Shown in pieces: positions 18,333 through 27,418 of a stretch of DNA of 42,056 nucleotides. Numbering within the stretch: position 1 is the stretch's first letter; every line of letters begins with the position of its first letter. The stretch lies in assembly GCA_016198415.1 (NCBI GenBank), contig JACQIO010000019.1, positions 1 to 42,056 on the forward strand. Direction: 5' to 3'. The position numbers were made by a program, and so were the translations under genes. Source of the stretch: Candidatus Berkelbacteria bacterium. Its GTDB lineage: Bacteria > Patescibacteriota > UBA1384 > JACPKC01. The notes beneath the pieces were generated by a model that worked only from the letters and a program-made list of their open reading frames with translations, searched no databases and was not told where the DNA came from.

Positions 18333-18923
18333 ATGAAGAAGCGTGCCGTCATTGTCCACTGTTGGGATGGGACGCCGGAGGGGGCGTGGTACCCGTGGCT
18401 CAAGGCTGAACTTGAGGCGCGAGGGTTTGAGGTCGCAGTCCCGGCCATGCCGGAGACGGAGACGCCCAAGATTGGGCCGTGGGTAGGGACACTTACCACG
18501 GTCGTGGGACAACCAGACGAGCAGACGTACCTCATTGGTCACAGCATCGGCTGCCAGACCGTCTTGCGCTACCTCGAATCGCTCCCGCCGGGTCAGAAGG
18601 TCGGCGGCGTGGTGTTGGTCGCCGGCTTCTTCACGCTCCAAGGGATCGATGAAGAAGGCGAGATGATTGTCCGGCCATGGCTTGAGACGCCGATCGATAC
18701 TGACACGGTTCGTACGCACGCCGATCACATCGAGGCAATCTTCTCTGACAACGATCCCTGGGTGCCGGTTGCCAACGAGCGACTGTTCGTAGATCGTCTG
18801 GGTGCCACCACGCACATGTTTCACGGTCGTGGGCACTTCAGCCAGACTGACGACACGACCGAACTTCCCGAGGCGCTCGAAGCCGTACTGCATCTTGTCG
18901 AGCGCGAGCTGGCGAGGGAGTGA
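18333..18923 (+). CDS. Alpha/beta hydrolase, RBBP9/YdeN family
   Basis: VIVHCWDGTPEGAWYPWL, LIGHSIGCQTVLRYL nucleophile elbow, catalytic Asp (SDNDPWVP) and His (GRGHFS). Confidence 0.9.
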   Translation: MKKRAVIVHCWDGTPEGAWYPWLKAELEARGFEVAVPAMPETETPKIGPWVGTLTTVVGQPDEQTYLIGHSIGCQTVLRYLESLPPGQKVGGVVLVAGFFTLQGIDEEGEMIVRPWLETPIDTDTVRTHADHIEAIFSDNDPWVPVANERLFVDRLGATTHMFHGRGHFSQTDDTTELPEALEAVLHLVERELARE

Positions 18924-18926
18924 ATC

Positions 18927-19346
18927 ATGGAGAACCGCCACCATCCAGAGCGGAAGCTCGGCCACCTGCTCTCAATCCCCTTCATCTACTGGATTGCCGT
19001 CCCGGCGGTGTTCTGGGATCTCTCACTCGAGCTCTACCACCGAATTTGCTTTCCTCTGTATGGTCTCCCACTCATTGAGCGGCGCCGGTACATCAAGATC
19101 GATCGCCACCGTCTGGCCTACCTCTCGGGCTTGGAGCGTATCAATTGCGCCTACTGCGGCTACGTCAATGGGCTCTTGGCCTACTCAGTCCAGATTGTCG
19201 CCGAGACCGAACGGTACTGGTGCGCCATCCAGCACGCCAAGGACCCCAACTTCCGCCCACCGGCCCACCACACCGACTTTACCAAGTACGCTGATCAGCA
19301 AGCACTCGAGGCGCGCTACCCGGCCCAGAAACACACGCGGTCGTGA
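18927..19346 (+). CDS. Conserved hypothetical protein with CxxC motif
   Basis: INCAYCGYVNGLLAYSVQIVAETERYWCAIQHAKDP. Confidence 0.8.
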   Translation: MENRHHPERKLGHLLSIPFIYWIAVPAVFWDLSLELYHRICFPLYGLPLIERRRYIKIDRHRLAYLSGLERINCAYCGYVNGLLAYSVQIVAETERYWCAIQHAKDPNFRPPAHHTDFTKYADQQALEARYPAQKHTRS

Positions 19347-19395
19347 TTTGTGTGCCGGACTTGCGAGTCGCTGCCAGGCGGATCAGAATAGGTCT

Positions 19396-19977
19396 ATGCC
19401 GTTGCCAGTCAATGCCCAACCAATCCCGATCACCTATCGTGAGGTGCAGGATCACTGTGGGCCGGCGGTGGTCAGGGCGATCATCCGTTATCGTCTCGGT
19501 CGCGACGTGCCGGAGCTCGAGCTCGTTGAGCAGCTCAAACCAACCCCAGAAGAGGGAACGGCGCCGGATTCCATCATCCGCGTCCTCGGCCATGACTACG
19601 GTCTGCCAACGAGGCTGGTTGAGCGGGCTTCGCTCGAGGATCTTCGATCGGTCCTTGAGCGCGGCGCGAGTGCGATTCTCAATCTCCAAGCGTGGGCCGA
19701 GCCAACCACGGGCGAAGTCGCGTGGCAGGATCGCTGGGACGATGGTCACTACGTCGTCCTCGTTGGGCTCGACGAGACCCACCTCTACGTCATGGATCCT
19801 TCCATTGGTCACGCCTACGGCTACCTGCCGCTCAATGAGTTTGAAGTTCGTTGGCATGACCAGCGTCTGCTAGAGGACGGGACCGAACGTCGCTACCTGC
19901 AGTCTTTCTTCCAGATTACCGGAGGCAACCCTCAGGCCCTATCCACTCCTACCCAAGTCGTCGTTGCGATAGAGTGA
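19396..19977 (+). CDS. C39-family-like cysteine peptidase
   Basis: EVQDHCGPAVVRAIIRY (Cys), DGHYVVLVGLD (His), VMDPSIG (Asp). Confidence 0.8.
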   Translation: MPLPVNAQPIPITYREVQDHCGPAVVRAIIRYRLGRDVPELELVEQLKPTPEEGTAPDSIIRVLGHDYGLPTRLVERASLEDLRSVLERGASAILNLQAWAEPTTGEVAWQDRWDDGHYVVLVGLDETHLYVMDPSIGHAYGYLPLNEFEVRWHDQRLLEDGTERRYLQSFFQITGGNPQALSTPTQVVVAIE

Positions 19978-19994
19978 CACAGAAAGGATCTGTC

Positions 19995-20513
19995 ATGCTC
20001 AAGGTTATCTACACCTTCTTTACCGGGCTCTTGCTCGCCACGTTCGTGGGAGTGGGAATCGCGGCGCTCTACCCAGCACCCCAGTACCCAGAGTACCCAG
20101 TTGCGCTTGAAGGCGTGGACGTCTGCCTGATTGAGACAACGGCCGGCAACCGACCGTGTCCTAAAGCTGAGGGGATGGCCGAGCCAACCGACGAGCAGAA
20201 GCAGATCAAGCGTGACTACGATGCAGCGGTCAAGCAGCACCAAGAAGATCAACAGCGCTACGCGCGTAACGTCTCGATTACCAGTTTTGCCTGTGCCCTG
20301 CTCTTTGCCGCGATCGGACTCCTCCTGGAGTCGCGGCTCAAACTGATCGCCGACGGCGTGCTCCTGGGTGGACTGTTCACGCTCGTGTACGGGATCGGCT
20401 GGGGTTTTGCCACCGAGGATAACGTCTATCGCTTCATGGTCGTCACGATCGGCCTCGTAGTCGTGCTCATTCTTGGGTATCTGAAATTTGTTGGGCCCGA
20501 GTCCAAGCGCTAG
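19995..20513 (+). CDS. Membrane protein
   Basis: N-terminal TM plus three C-terminal hydrophobic segments; AAAGGA before ATG. Confidence 0.7.
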   Translation: MLKVIYTFFTGLLLATFVGVGIAALYPAPQYPEYPVALEGVDVCLIETTAGNRPCPKAEGMAEPTDEQKQIKRDYDAAVKQHQEDQQRYARNVSITSFACALLFAAIGLLLESRLKLIADGVLLGGLFTLVYGIGWGFATEDNVYRFMVVTIGLVVVLILGYLKFVGPESKR

Positions 20514-20545
20514 ATCTTGCACGGTCGTTTGGTCAATCCGACGAT

Positions 20546-20575
20546 GAAGAACGAGCGGCTGACCGCTCGTTCTTC
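20546..20575. terminator. Perfect 13-bp hairpin, likely terminator
   Basis: GAAGAACGAGCGG-CTGA-CCGCTCGTTCTTC. Confidence 0.75.
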
Positions 20576-20610
20576 AGGTAGGCATGGTCGGTTATGCGCG
20601 ACCGAGGAGC

Positions 20611-20754
20611 TTACTCAACGGGAGGAACGATCGGTGCTTCCTCGTCCTCGCCATCCTCCTCGTCCTCGTCACCCTCAAGCTCCTCGTCCTCGTCGTCACC
20701 CGCTTCATCATCGTCGCTCCACGCTGGGCTCTTCACATCGTCCAGGTCGTCCAT
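20611..20754 (-). CDS. 47-aa highly acidic protein (26 of 47 residues D/E)
   Basis: ATG at 20754 preceded on minus strand by AGAAGGGAG; MDDLDDVKSPAWSDDDEAGDDEDEELEGDEDEEDGEDEEAPIVPPVE. Below the 60-aa cutoff of the ORF track. Confidence 0.7.
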   Translation of the reverse strand: MDDLDDVKSPAWSDDDEAGDDEDEELEGDEDEEDGEDEEAPIVPPVE

Positions 20755-20926
20755 GATCGCTCCCTTCTGCCTAACTATTGTGCAGGCAACTCCAGTATAC
20801 CGAGTGGAAAATCCTCGCTGTCAACCGCGGATCACGGTCCGGTATCCACAGTTGAGTGTTGGTTCGGTGGACTGGCTGGGCAGGCGGCTCAAGGCAGGGT
20901 ATACTCGCCACGATTAGGGAGGGAAC

Positions 20927-23065
20927 GTGCGCAGTCATGCCGTCATCGCGAACCTCATGGGCCTGGTAGCGGGTCTGAGTTGGCTGGCAGCCGTCGGCAG
21001 TCCAGTCCAGGCAGCCAGTCTGCAAGCAGAGTTTGGCATTATCGGTGCCATCTCCTCACTGTCAGAAGGCTCACGAGCCACCGGCGTCAACTTGACCACG
21101 GGAGCGGGCTTTGGCTGGGCGCGTGAGGAGGTGACGTACGCGACTGGCATCAACTACGCTCCGTACGACGATGCCTTCGCGCGTCTCCGAGCGGCGGGGG
21201 TGAAGCTGCTCGTCCTCCTGACGTACCCCGGCGAGGGAACGAGTCACGAGGACTGGAAGACCTACGTCACTGCCGTCGTCGACCGCTACGGCAGTCAAGT
21301 TGATGCCTGGGAGATCATGAACGAGGCCGATAACTACCTCTCGGCGAGTGACTACGTCACCTACCTGAGCGAGGCCCACGAGATTCTCAAAACCAAGGAT
21401 GCGAGCGCCACGATTGTCTCGAGCGGGATCACCTCCCGGATTGAGGCGACCACCTACCTTGATGGCATTGCCGCCGCCGGGGGCTGGGGCAAGTTTGACG
21501 TCGTTGGTTTGCACGTCTACCACTCGGGCAATCCCGAGAAGGTCAACTTTGGTGGTGGCAACCTGACGGCCGAGTTCAACCGCATCGTGGGCGCCATCAG
21601 CCGGAACGGGGGTGGCAAGAAGATCTGGGTGACGGAGACCGGCTACCAGTCTGGGGCGGAGGGAGCCGCGAACCAGGCGAACTGGCTGGCCAGGAGCCTG
21701 ATCATGGCGCGCTCAGTTGTGAGCGTGGAGAAGCTCTTCCTCTATCGGCTCTACGATGGCAGCGGCAGTTACGGCCTGGTCACCTCGAGTTTTCAAGAGA
21801 AGGAGGCCTACGCCCGAGTCAAAGAGGCAATCGCTGGGTTGGGCGGGGCTGGGACGGGGACGCGTCTCTTTCCAACCGAGAAGACCACGCTCGACGCCTT
21901 CACGACCGTCCCGGGTGGCTGGGGTCCTGAACGGAGCATCAACGCGGCCGTCTCCCTCTCAGGCGTGGAGGGCTACAGCGGCACGGGCATGAAGATTGCC
22001 TACTCGTTCTCAGCCGAGACCGCCTACGCCCTAGTAGAGAAGAGCGGGTTGAGCGCTGGCACACCGACGGCCTTTGCGGCCTGGGTGAATGGGGATGGGA
22101 CGAGCAACGTCTGGAAGTTCCGCTTTGTGGATGCCAACAACGAGACCTTCCAGGTGGACCTGGGCAGCATTGCCGCGGGCTGGCAGTACCAGCAGTTCAC
22201 GCTTGGCCAAGACTCGGCCATCACCAGCTGGGAGGGCAACGGTGTCATCGACTATCCCGTCAGCTTCAAGGCCGTCGTTGTGGATCGGCAGGGCGGGGCG
22301 GCTGAGGGGAGCGGGATTGTCGACGAGCTGGTCGCCATCTCGGGCGGAGCGGATCTCTATGCCTACCAGTTTGGCAACACCGTTGCCTTCTGGAAGGTGT
22401 TGGGGAGCGCTGAGGCCACCCTGTGTAAGCAGCGCCGAACCTTTGCCGAGGCACCAGCCTTTGACGGAGTGACGAGCTGTAATGACACGCCGGAGACGGC
22501 CGAGGAGGCCGGGGCAGCGGTTGACACCCCCAGTTCCAGTCCGGCGGCCGCTACCACCAAGACCACCACCAAAGCCACGCCAGCAGCTGCTCCAGTTGAG
22601 AAGGTGGCGGTCAGCGCTGAGCGGTCGAGCGTGCGCGTGGATGGCGAGGCGCTCGTTGCCGACGGTACGCAGACCTACCGGGTTGTCACCACGGTGGCCG
22701 ATGCCAATCGCAACGTCCTCAAGGATCGGATCCCCCAGTTTGCCATCACCGGTGGCCAGAGCACACTCACGGAACCGGTCCTGGTGGGCAACGAGTGGAT
22801 CGCTGAGGTGAGCGCCACGGAGAGCGGTGAGCGTCAGGTTGTCGTCAGCGCCGATGGGGTGGAGCTGGGGAGCGTCACGCTGACCTTTCTCCCCATCCCC
22901 ATCGGCGTCGTCGAGGTTCGGGAGGCGGAACCAGTCCTGGCGCCGGTCACCACAGTGGTCGCGCCGGCCTCACTCCAGGATAAGCTGCTCGGTGGTTTTG
23001 GGCTCGTGGCCCTTGCGCTTGGTCTCTGGTGGTGGGCCCACCACCGCCGTCATCCCCAGGTCTAG
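20927..23065 (+). CDS. Secreted glycoside-hydrolase-like (TIM-barrel) protein with CBM-like and Ig-like domains and C-terminal TM anchor
   Basis: Signal peptide; DAWEIMNEADNY and WVTETGYQSG (candidate acid/base and nucleophile Glu); T/A/P linker; C-terminal TM followed by basic tail. Confidence 0.8.
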   Translation: MRSHAVIANLMGLVAGLSWLAAVGSPVQAASLQAEFGIIGAISSLSEGSRATGVNLTTGAGFGWAREEVTYATGINYAPYDDAFARLRAAGVKLLVLLTYPGEGTSHEDWKTYVTAVVDRYGSQVDAWEIMNEADNYLSASDYVTYLSEAHEILKTKDASATIVSSGITSRIEATTYLDGIAAAGGWGKFDVVGLHVYHSGNPEKVNFGGGNLTAEFNRIVGAISRNGGGKKIWVTETGYQSGAEGAANQANWLARSLIMARSVVSVEKLFLYRLYDGSGSYGLVTSSFQEKEAYARVKEAIAGLGGAGTGTRLFPTEKTTLDAFTTVPGGWGPERSINAAVSLSGVEGYSGTGMKIAYSFSAETAYALVEKSGLSAGTPTAFAAWVNGDGTSNVWKFRFVDANNETFQVDLGSIAAGWQYQQFTLGQDSAITSWEGNGVIDYPVSFKAVVVDRQGGAAEGSGIVDELVAISGGADLYAYQFGNTVAFWKVLGSAEATLCKQRRTFAEAPAFDGVTSCNDTPETAEEAGAAVDTPSSSPAAATTKTTTKATPAAAPVEKVAVSAERSSVRVDGEALVADGTQTYRVVTTVADANRNVLKDRIPQFAITGGQSTLTEPVLVGNEWIAEVSATESGERQVVVSADGVELGSVTLTFLPIPIGVVEVREAEPVLAPVTTVVAPASLQDKLLGGFGLVALALGLWWWAHHRRHPQV

Positions 23066-23132
23066 GACTTGCGCTTTAGCGGGAAGCGTGGTTGCGTACA
23101 AGGGAAGTACTCTGGAGGGAGGAAGGATCGGT

Positions 23133-23555
23133 ATGTCAGGACAGACCATTAAGCGGAGTCTCCCGCTCTGGGCGCTGGCCCTCGTGCTGGGACTCTGGTG
23201 GGGCGGATTCGAATCGCCCGCGGTGGCGCAGGCTTCCCACCGTCCAAGTATCAGCGAAGGGCTCAAGGGTCGCATTGAGGCAACGGTCTGCGAGTGGAAT
23301 CGGAGACGGACCCGACTCAAGTGTGATCGAGGACCGGTCAGCGTGACGGTCATTGTCTCTCGGGCCGGGCAGGAGGTTGGCCGCTTGAGAAGCGATGCTC
23401 GGGGACGATACCTCCTCGCCCTCCCGGCGGGTCGCTACGATCTGACTGCGGAGAGTGACAACCTCCGGGTCTTCCCGAATCGGATCGTCGTGGAGCCCGA
23501 TGAGGTGGAGCGCGTCAATCTGACCCTGAACGGCTCCCTCGAGCACGCTTTCTAG
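23133..23555 (+). CDS. Secreted protein with carboxypeptidase-regulatory-like fold
   Basis: Signal peptide; VSRAGQEVGRLRSDARGRYLLALPAGRYDLTAES; GGAGGGAGGAAGGA upstream of ATG. Confidence 0.7.
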   Translation: MSGQTIKRSLPLWALALVLGLWWGGFESPAVAQASHRPSISEGLKGRIEATVCEWNRRRTRLKCDRGPVSVTVIVSRAGQEVGRLRSDARGRYLLALPAGRYDLTAESDNLRVFPNRIVVEPDEVERVNLTLNGSLEHAF

Positions 23556-23565
23556 CGCCACTCGC

Positions 23566-24792
23566 TCACGAATGGAAGTGAGGAACTGATCCCTCTGTGT
23601 CTGGATGCTGCGCCTCCACGTCTGGATGCTTCGCCTCCACGTCTGGATCGGGCGGGCGGCGGGTGAAGAGGAGTGTCGCCAGGAACGTCGTCACGGGTAC
23701 TGCCAGGACGATGGCGCTCGAGCCAGCTAGGGTTCGTAGGGCTTCTTCGACCACGAACTCACTGTTGAGCGTCACCCAGAACGGGACCGTCTGGGTGGTG
23801 GCCGCAATCAGGAACAGGGGCAGGCCAACGGCGGCGTAGGCGAGCGCCAACGTGTTGACGAGCGAGGCGACGTGTTCGCGGCCGACTGACATCCCCCGGG
23901 CAAAGAGGGCGCGCGCCGAGAGTGAGGGTTTGGCTCGCTTGAGCTCCTCAACGGTAGCGGCTTGGGTGGTGGTGACATCGTCGAGGACACCGAGCGTCCC
24001 CAGGATGATCCCGGCCAGGAGTAGACCACGGAGATCAAGCGAACCGAGGCTCCCCAGCTGCGCGTAGAAGGCCGCCTCGGAGCCGGTGCCAGACAGGTGG
24101 GCGAGGGCGGCGAAGAGCGTGCTCAGACCCACGGCGATGAGGAGGGTGAAGAGGAGGCTCGCCAGAGCGACCGTGGTCCGCCAGCGAATCCCGTGCGCCA
24201 GGTAGAGCGTTGCACTGGCAATCAGGAAGGCGCCGACGAGGGCAATGCCGACTGGTGCCTGACCGGCGGCAATCTGGGGGACGACGTACCAGGCGAGAAT
24301 ACCAATACTGAGGGCCAGTCCAACCAGTGCCAAGAATCCCTGGCGGCCACTGACGGCCACCACGAGGCCCATGAAGACGACGACGAGCCAGCCCAGCGCT
24401 GCGGTGCGCGCCCGATCAGCCACGTAGAGGTACGTGCTGCCATCGATTCGGGTACTCTCGCCCAGGATGAAGCGCTCGCCTGCTTCGAGTTTGTCGCTGG
24501 GTTGGATCGTGTACTTGGTGCCGTGCTCGAGCTCGCGCACCACGCCCTTGTCCGGGCCGCTCGTGATCTCCATTCGGAGCCGTTGAAAGGGCTGTTGGAA
24601 GCCATGCTCGAACTCGTTCACCCCCTCCTCGAGGACGGTGATGACCTGGGCCCACGTGAATCGATCGGCTGGGAGGGCATCAACCAAGGCCGGATCAGGT
24701 TCGAGGACCGGCTCGGCCTGGGCCAGCGCGGCGGGCAGGCCAGTCAGGCTCAAGACGAGGCCAGCCAGGACGAGCGCGCTACCCAAGTTCAT
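23566..24792 (-). CDS. YibE/F-family membrane protein
   Basis: Periplasmic N-domain plus multi-TM core with GTLGVLDDVTTTQAATVEEL; start MNLGSALVL. Confidence 0.85.
   Translation of the reverse strand: MNLGSALVLAGLVLSLTGLPAALAQAEPVLEPDPALVDALPADRFTWAQVITVLEEGVNEFEHGFQQPFQRLRMEITSGPDKGVVRELEHGTKYTIQPSDKLEAGERFILGESTRIDGSTYLYVADRARTAALGWLVVVFMGLVVAVSGRQGFLALVGLALSIGILAWYVVPQIAAGQAPVGIALVGAFLIASATLYLAHGIRWRTTVALASLLFTLLIAVGLSTLFAALAHLSGTGSEAAFYAQLGSLGSLDLRGLLLAGIILGTLGVLDDVTTTQAATVEELKRAKPSLSARALFARGMSVGREHVASLVNTLALAYAAVGLPLFLIAATTQTVPFWVTLNSEFVVEEALRTLAGSSAIVLAVPVTTFLATLLFTRRPPDPDVEAKHPDVEAQHPDTEGSVPHFHS
23600..23651. repeat. 21-bp tandem repeat (2.5 units) coding for DVEA(K/Q)HP near YibE/F C-terminus
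   Basis: TCTGGATGCTGCGCCTCCACG / TCTGGATGCTTCGCCTCCACG / TCTGGATCGG. Confidence 0.85.
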
Positions 24793-25078
24793 TGAGTCGG
24801 TGGGCGAGGCGAACATCCCGCTCGGTGATCCCGCCGGTGACGTGGGTCCAAAGGTTGAGCGTGACTTTGGTGTACTCAATCAGGATATCGGGGTGATGGT
24901 CGACCTCCTCTGCCACCAGGGCCACCGCGGCCACAAAGGCCATCGCCTGATCGAAGGACGGGAACTCCCAGCGGCGCTCCAGGGTTGAGTCAACCAGTCG
25001 CCAGTCGCCTCCCAGCTTGGCGAGGACGGACTCGATCTCAGTTGGGCTCAGTTGGCTGGGTCGGACACGGTCAGTCAT
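24779..25078 (-). CDS. Pterin-4a-carbinolamine dehydratase
   Basis: WRLVDSTLERRWEFPSFDQAMAFVAAVALVAEEVDHHPDILIEYTKVTLNLWTHVTGGITERD. Confidence 0.93.
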   Translation of the reverse strand: MTDRVRPSQLSPTEIESVLAKLGGDWRLVDSTLERRWEFPSFDQAMAFVAAVALVAEEVDHHPDILIEYTKVTLNLWTHVTGGITERDVRLAHRLNELG

Positions 25079-25206
25079 GGGCCCAGTGTACCTGGTACTC
25101 GTCTCGCTGCCAACCTGGTTTGACGAACGTTCCTCGACCTACGTTCCAGGAATGTTAGTCAGGTCGGAGTGGGATCGTTCGGTTGACGCTGTGCTACCAT
25201 GGGCGT

Positions 25207-26556
25207 ATGCGACTCTCCTTCTACGGAGCGGCCGGCGAGGTGACTGGGAGTAACTACCACCTTGAGACCAGCCAGGCGACGGTCCTCATCGACTGTGGGG
25301 CGTTCCAGGGTGGGAAAGAGGCCGAGCTCAAGAACGCGGCCCCGTTCCTCTACGATCCTCATCGGGTTGATTCCCTCGTCCTCACTCATGCCCACCTGGA
25401 CCACGTCGGTCGGGTGGCCAAGCTCGTCCGTGATGGCTTCCGGGGTCCCATCTACGCGACCGGTGCCACCAAGGCGCTGGCAAAGCTCATCATGCTGGAT
25501 GCGGCCAAGATCATGAGCCACGAAGAGCTCAAGTTTGGTGACGAGCCACTCTACGGCGAGGCCGAGGTGGCGCAGGCGATGGCCCAGTTCCATGAGTTGC
25601 CATACGGGAGCAAGCAACCGGTGGCTGACGGCGTAGAGGTCCGCTTGGTGGACGCGGGCCACATTCTTGGATCGGCCTCGGTGGAACTTTGGGCCGAGGG
25701 GAAGAAGCTCCTCTTCTCCGGTGACCTTGGGAATCAGGACACCCCCATCATCCGTGACCCCACCCCAGTGACCGAGGCGGACGAGATCATCAGCGAGTCC
25801 ACCTACGGTGGCCGGACGCACGAGCCGGCGACCAAGCGCGAGGAGATCTTGGCCCGCGTGATCGGGCAGACCGTCGCCAAGCGGGGCACCCTCCTTATTC
25901 CGGCTTTTGCGCTCGAGCGGACCCAGGAGTTGCTCCATGCGCTCGATCACCTCGTTGATACCGATCGGATTGCGGACGTGCCCTTCTTCCTGGATTCGCC
26001 ACTCGCCATCAAAGCTACCGAGGTCTTTAGTCTGTTCCCAGACTACTATGATGCCGAGGCTGCGGCCCATGTCCGCGCCGGCGACGACTTCTTTGCCGTA
26101 CCGGGGCTGCGCCTGACCGAGACCGTTGAGCAGTCAAAGCGGATCGCTTCCGTGCCTCCGCCCAAGGTGATCATTGCCGGATCGGGGATGATGACCGGGG
26201 GGAGGATCCTGCACCATCTGAAGCAGTCCGTCAGCGACCCAACCACGACGATTCTGATCGTTGGCTACCAGGCCGAAGGCACGCTCGGCCGGCGCTTGAT
26301 TGAGAAGGTCAGGAGTATCGATCTCTTCCACGAACCCCACCGCGTCGAGGCGACCATCATCGCCTGCGGTGCCTTCTCGGCGCACGCCGATCACCCTCAC
26401 CTGTTGGCGTGGATCGGGGCCGTCCAGTCGCCGGTCCAACAAGTCTACCTGACCCACGGCGAGGTCTCGGCTGCCCGCGCCCTCCAGCCCGACATCGAAT
26501 CTCAGCTCGGGCATCCCACGCACGTCCCGAGACTTGGGGAGCACGTCACCCTCTAA
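25207..26556 (+). CDS. Metallo-beta-lactamase/beta-CASP RNase-like protein
   Basis: THAHLDHVG, LIDCGAFQGG, FSGDLGNQDTPIIRDP, SGMMTGGRILHHL, AFSAHADH. Confidence 0.93.
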   Translation: MRLSFYGAAGEVTGSNYHLETSQATVLIDCGAFQGGKEAELKNAAPFLYDPHRVDSLVLTHAHLDHVGRVAKLVRDGFRGPIYATGATKALAKLIMLDAAKIMSHEELKFGDEPLYGEAEVAQAMAQFHELPYGSKQPVADGVEVRLVDAGHILGSASVELWAEGKKLLFSGDLGNQDTPIIRDPTPVTEADEIISESTYGGRTHEPATKREEILARVIGQTVAKRGTLLIPAFALERTQELLHALDHLVDTDRIADVPFFLDSPLAIKATEVFSLFPDYYDAEAAAHVRAGDDFFAVPGLRLTETVEQSKRIASVPPPKVIIAGSGMMTGGRILHHLKQSVSDPTTTILIVGYQAEGTLGRRLIEKVRSIDLFHEPHRVEATIIACGAFSAHADHPHLLAWIGAVQSPVQQVYLTHGEVSAARALQPDIESQLGHPTHVPRLGEHVTL

Positions 26557-26574
26557 GGTTGGCTGGACCCAAGC

Positions 26575-26919
26575 TCAGCGGAGGGTTTTCAGCACATCCT
26601 CCAGTTGTCGCTTGAGCGGCGGAAGATCGCTGTGAATGGTATCCCAGGTGATCTTTAGGCTCACGCCGGGGTAGTGATGGATAAGGAAATTACGCATGCC
26701 ACCGATCTTCGATCAAGGAACGTCCGCGTATTGTTCACGGACGTCTTCGGGCAACTGTGTTGCGGCTTCGCCCAAAATCATGAAGCGTCGCAGAACGGCA
26801 TCTTGGAGCTGAAAATCTTCGATGAATTCGAGGTACGATTTCGAAGTAACGTACGTTTGGATTTTCTCGATTGACTCCACCATGTCCTGGACGTAGAGCC
26901 GGACTGATCGGGGCGTCAT
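26575..26919 (-). pseudogene. hepT: HepT-like (HEPN/DUF86) toxin interrupted by in-frame TGA at 26713-26715
   Basis: MTPRSVRLYVQDMVESIEKI...RRFMILGEAATQLPEDVREQYADVP-stop-SKIGGMRNFLIHHYPGVSLKITWDTIHSDLPPLKRQLEDVLKTLR. Confidence 0.85.
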
Positions 26920-27206
26920 AGCAGGGCAACACGGTCCTTCAGAATCGCATCCTTGAGCCGTGGATGAATCGAGTCTTCCGTCATAACGTCAACTTTTTTC
27001 CGGAACTCACCCTCAAGCTCTTGTTGGAGACCGACAAGATCAAAGAGTGTTGCTCCGGGCTTGAAATCGACCACGAGATCGAGGTCGCTGGCTGGCGTAT
27101 CCTCTCCACGAGCGACGGAGCCGACCACATCGACATGTCGGACGGGGAAGCGAACCACGATCGGCTGAATCTTCCGTTTGAGCTCATGTAGTTCATGCTT
27201 TGACAT
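26916..27206 (-). CDS. mntA: MntA-like minimal nucleotidyltransferase antitoxin
   Basis: DVVGSVARGEDTPASDLDLVVDF (GSX10DXD); ATGA overlap with hepT. Confidence 0.88.
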   Translation of the reverse strand: MSKHELHELKRKIQPIVVRFPVRHVDVVGSVARGEDTPASDLDLVVDFKPGATLFDLVGLQQELEGEFRKKVDVMTEDSIHPRLKDAILKDRVALL

Positions 27207-27240
27207 AGCTCTATGTTACCAGAACATGGTACCGTTTGTC

Positions 27241-27258
27241 GTGAGAGTAGGCAGTGTG
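27241..27258 (+). repeat. GTGAGAGTAGGCAGTGTG direct repeat (copy 1)
   Basis: 17 of 18 match with 28419-28436. Confidence 0.65.
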
Positions 27259-27300
27259 TTGCGGCTTACGGGCCGAGGTTCGGGGATCGCACTGGAGCGC

Positions 27301-27328
27301 TTGACACAGAGCCCAGATCAGGTATGAT
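27301..27328 (+). promoter_or_regulatory. Sigma70-like promoter TTGACA-N16-TATGAT
   Basis: TTGACA 27301-27306, TATGAT 27323-27328. Confidence 0.75.
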
Positions 27329-27347
27329 CCGGCGTTCCTTTCCAACC

Positions 27348-27418
27348 GTTTCCCAGCGCACCGTTCTGCACCAGTCGGCCGGCAGCTCACCGTGGTGCCG
27401 AACTGCGCTCTGGGAAAC
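27348..27418 (+). ncRNA. Structured 5' leader (extended hairpin)
   Basis: GTTTCCCAG/CTGGGAAAC (27348-27356 with 27410-27418), CGCA/TGCG, GTTC/GAAC, GCACCA/TGGTGC nested in order; lies between promoter and SD. Confidence 0.65.

Noticed and set aside
18802-19977. 391-aa ORF as a single protein
   Set aside because: Upstream part overlaps the hydrolase and 18927 genes in another frame; ATG at 19396 has CAGAAT 6 nt upstream and begins the C39-like domain.
20584-21126. Plus-strand ORFs rich in Leu/Val or Ser over 20.58-20.92 kb
   Set aside because: They are the complement of the Asp/Glu codons of the acidic minus-strand ORF and overlap the glycoside-hydrolase start; no SD or plausible composition.
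26713-26715. UGA recoded as an amino acid (alternative code, as in SR1/Gracilibacteria)
   Set aside because: zwf, gnd and other genes use TGA as a terminal stop at expected C-termini; SR1-type code would give Gly, whereas Trp is expected here.
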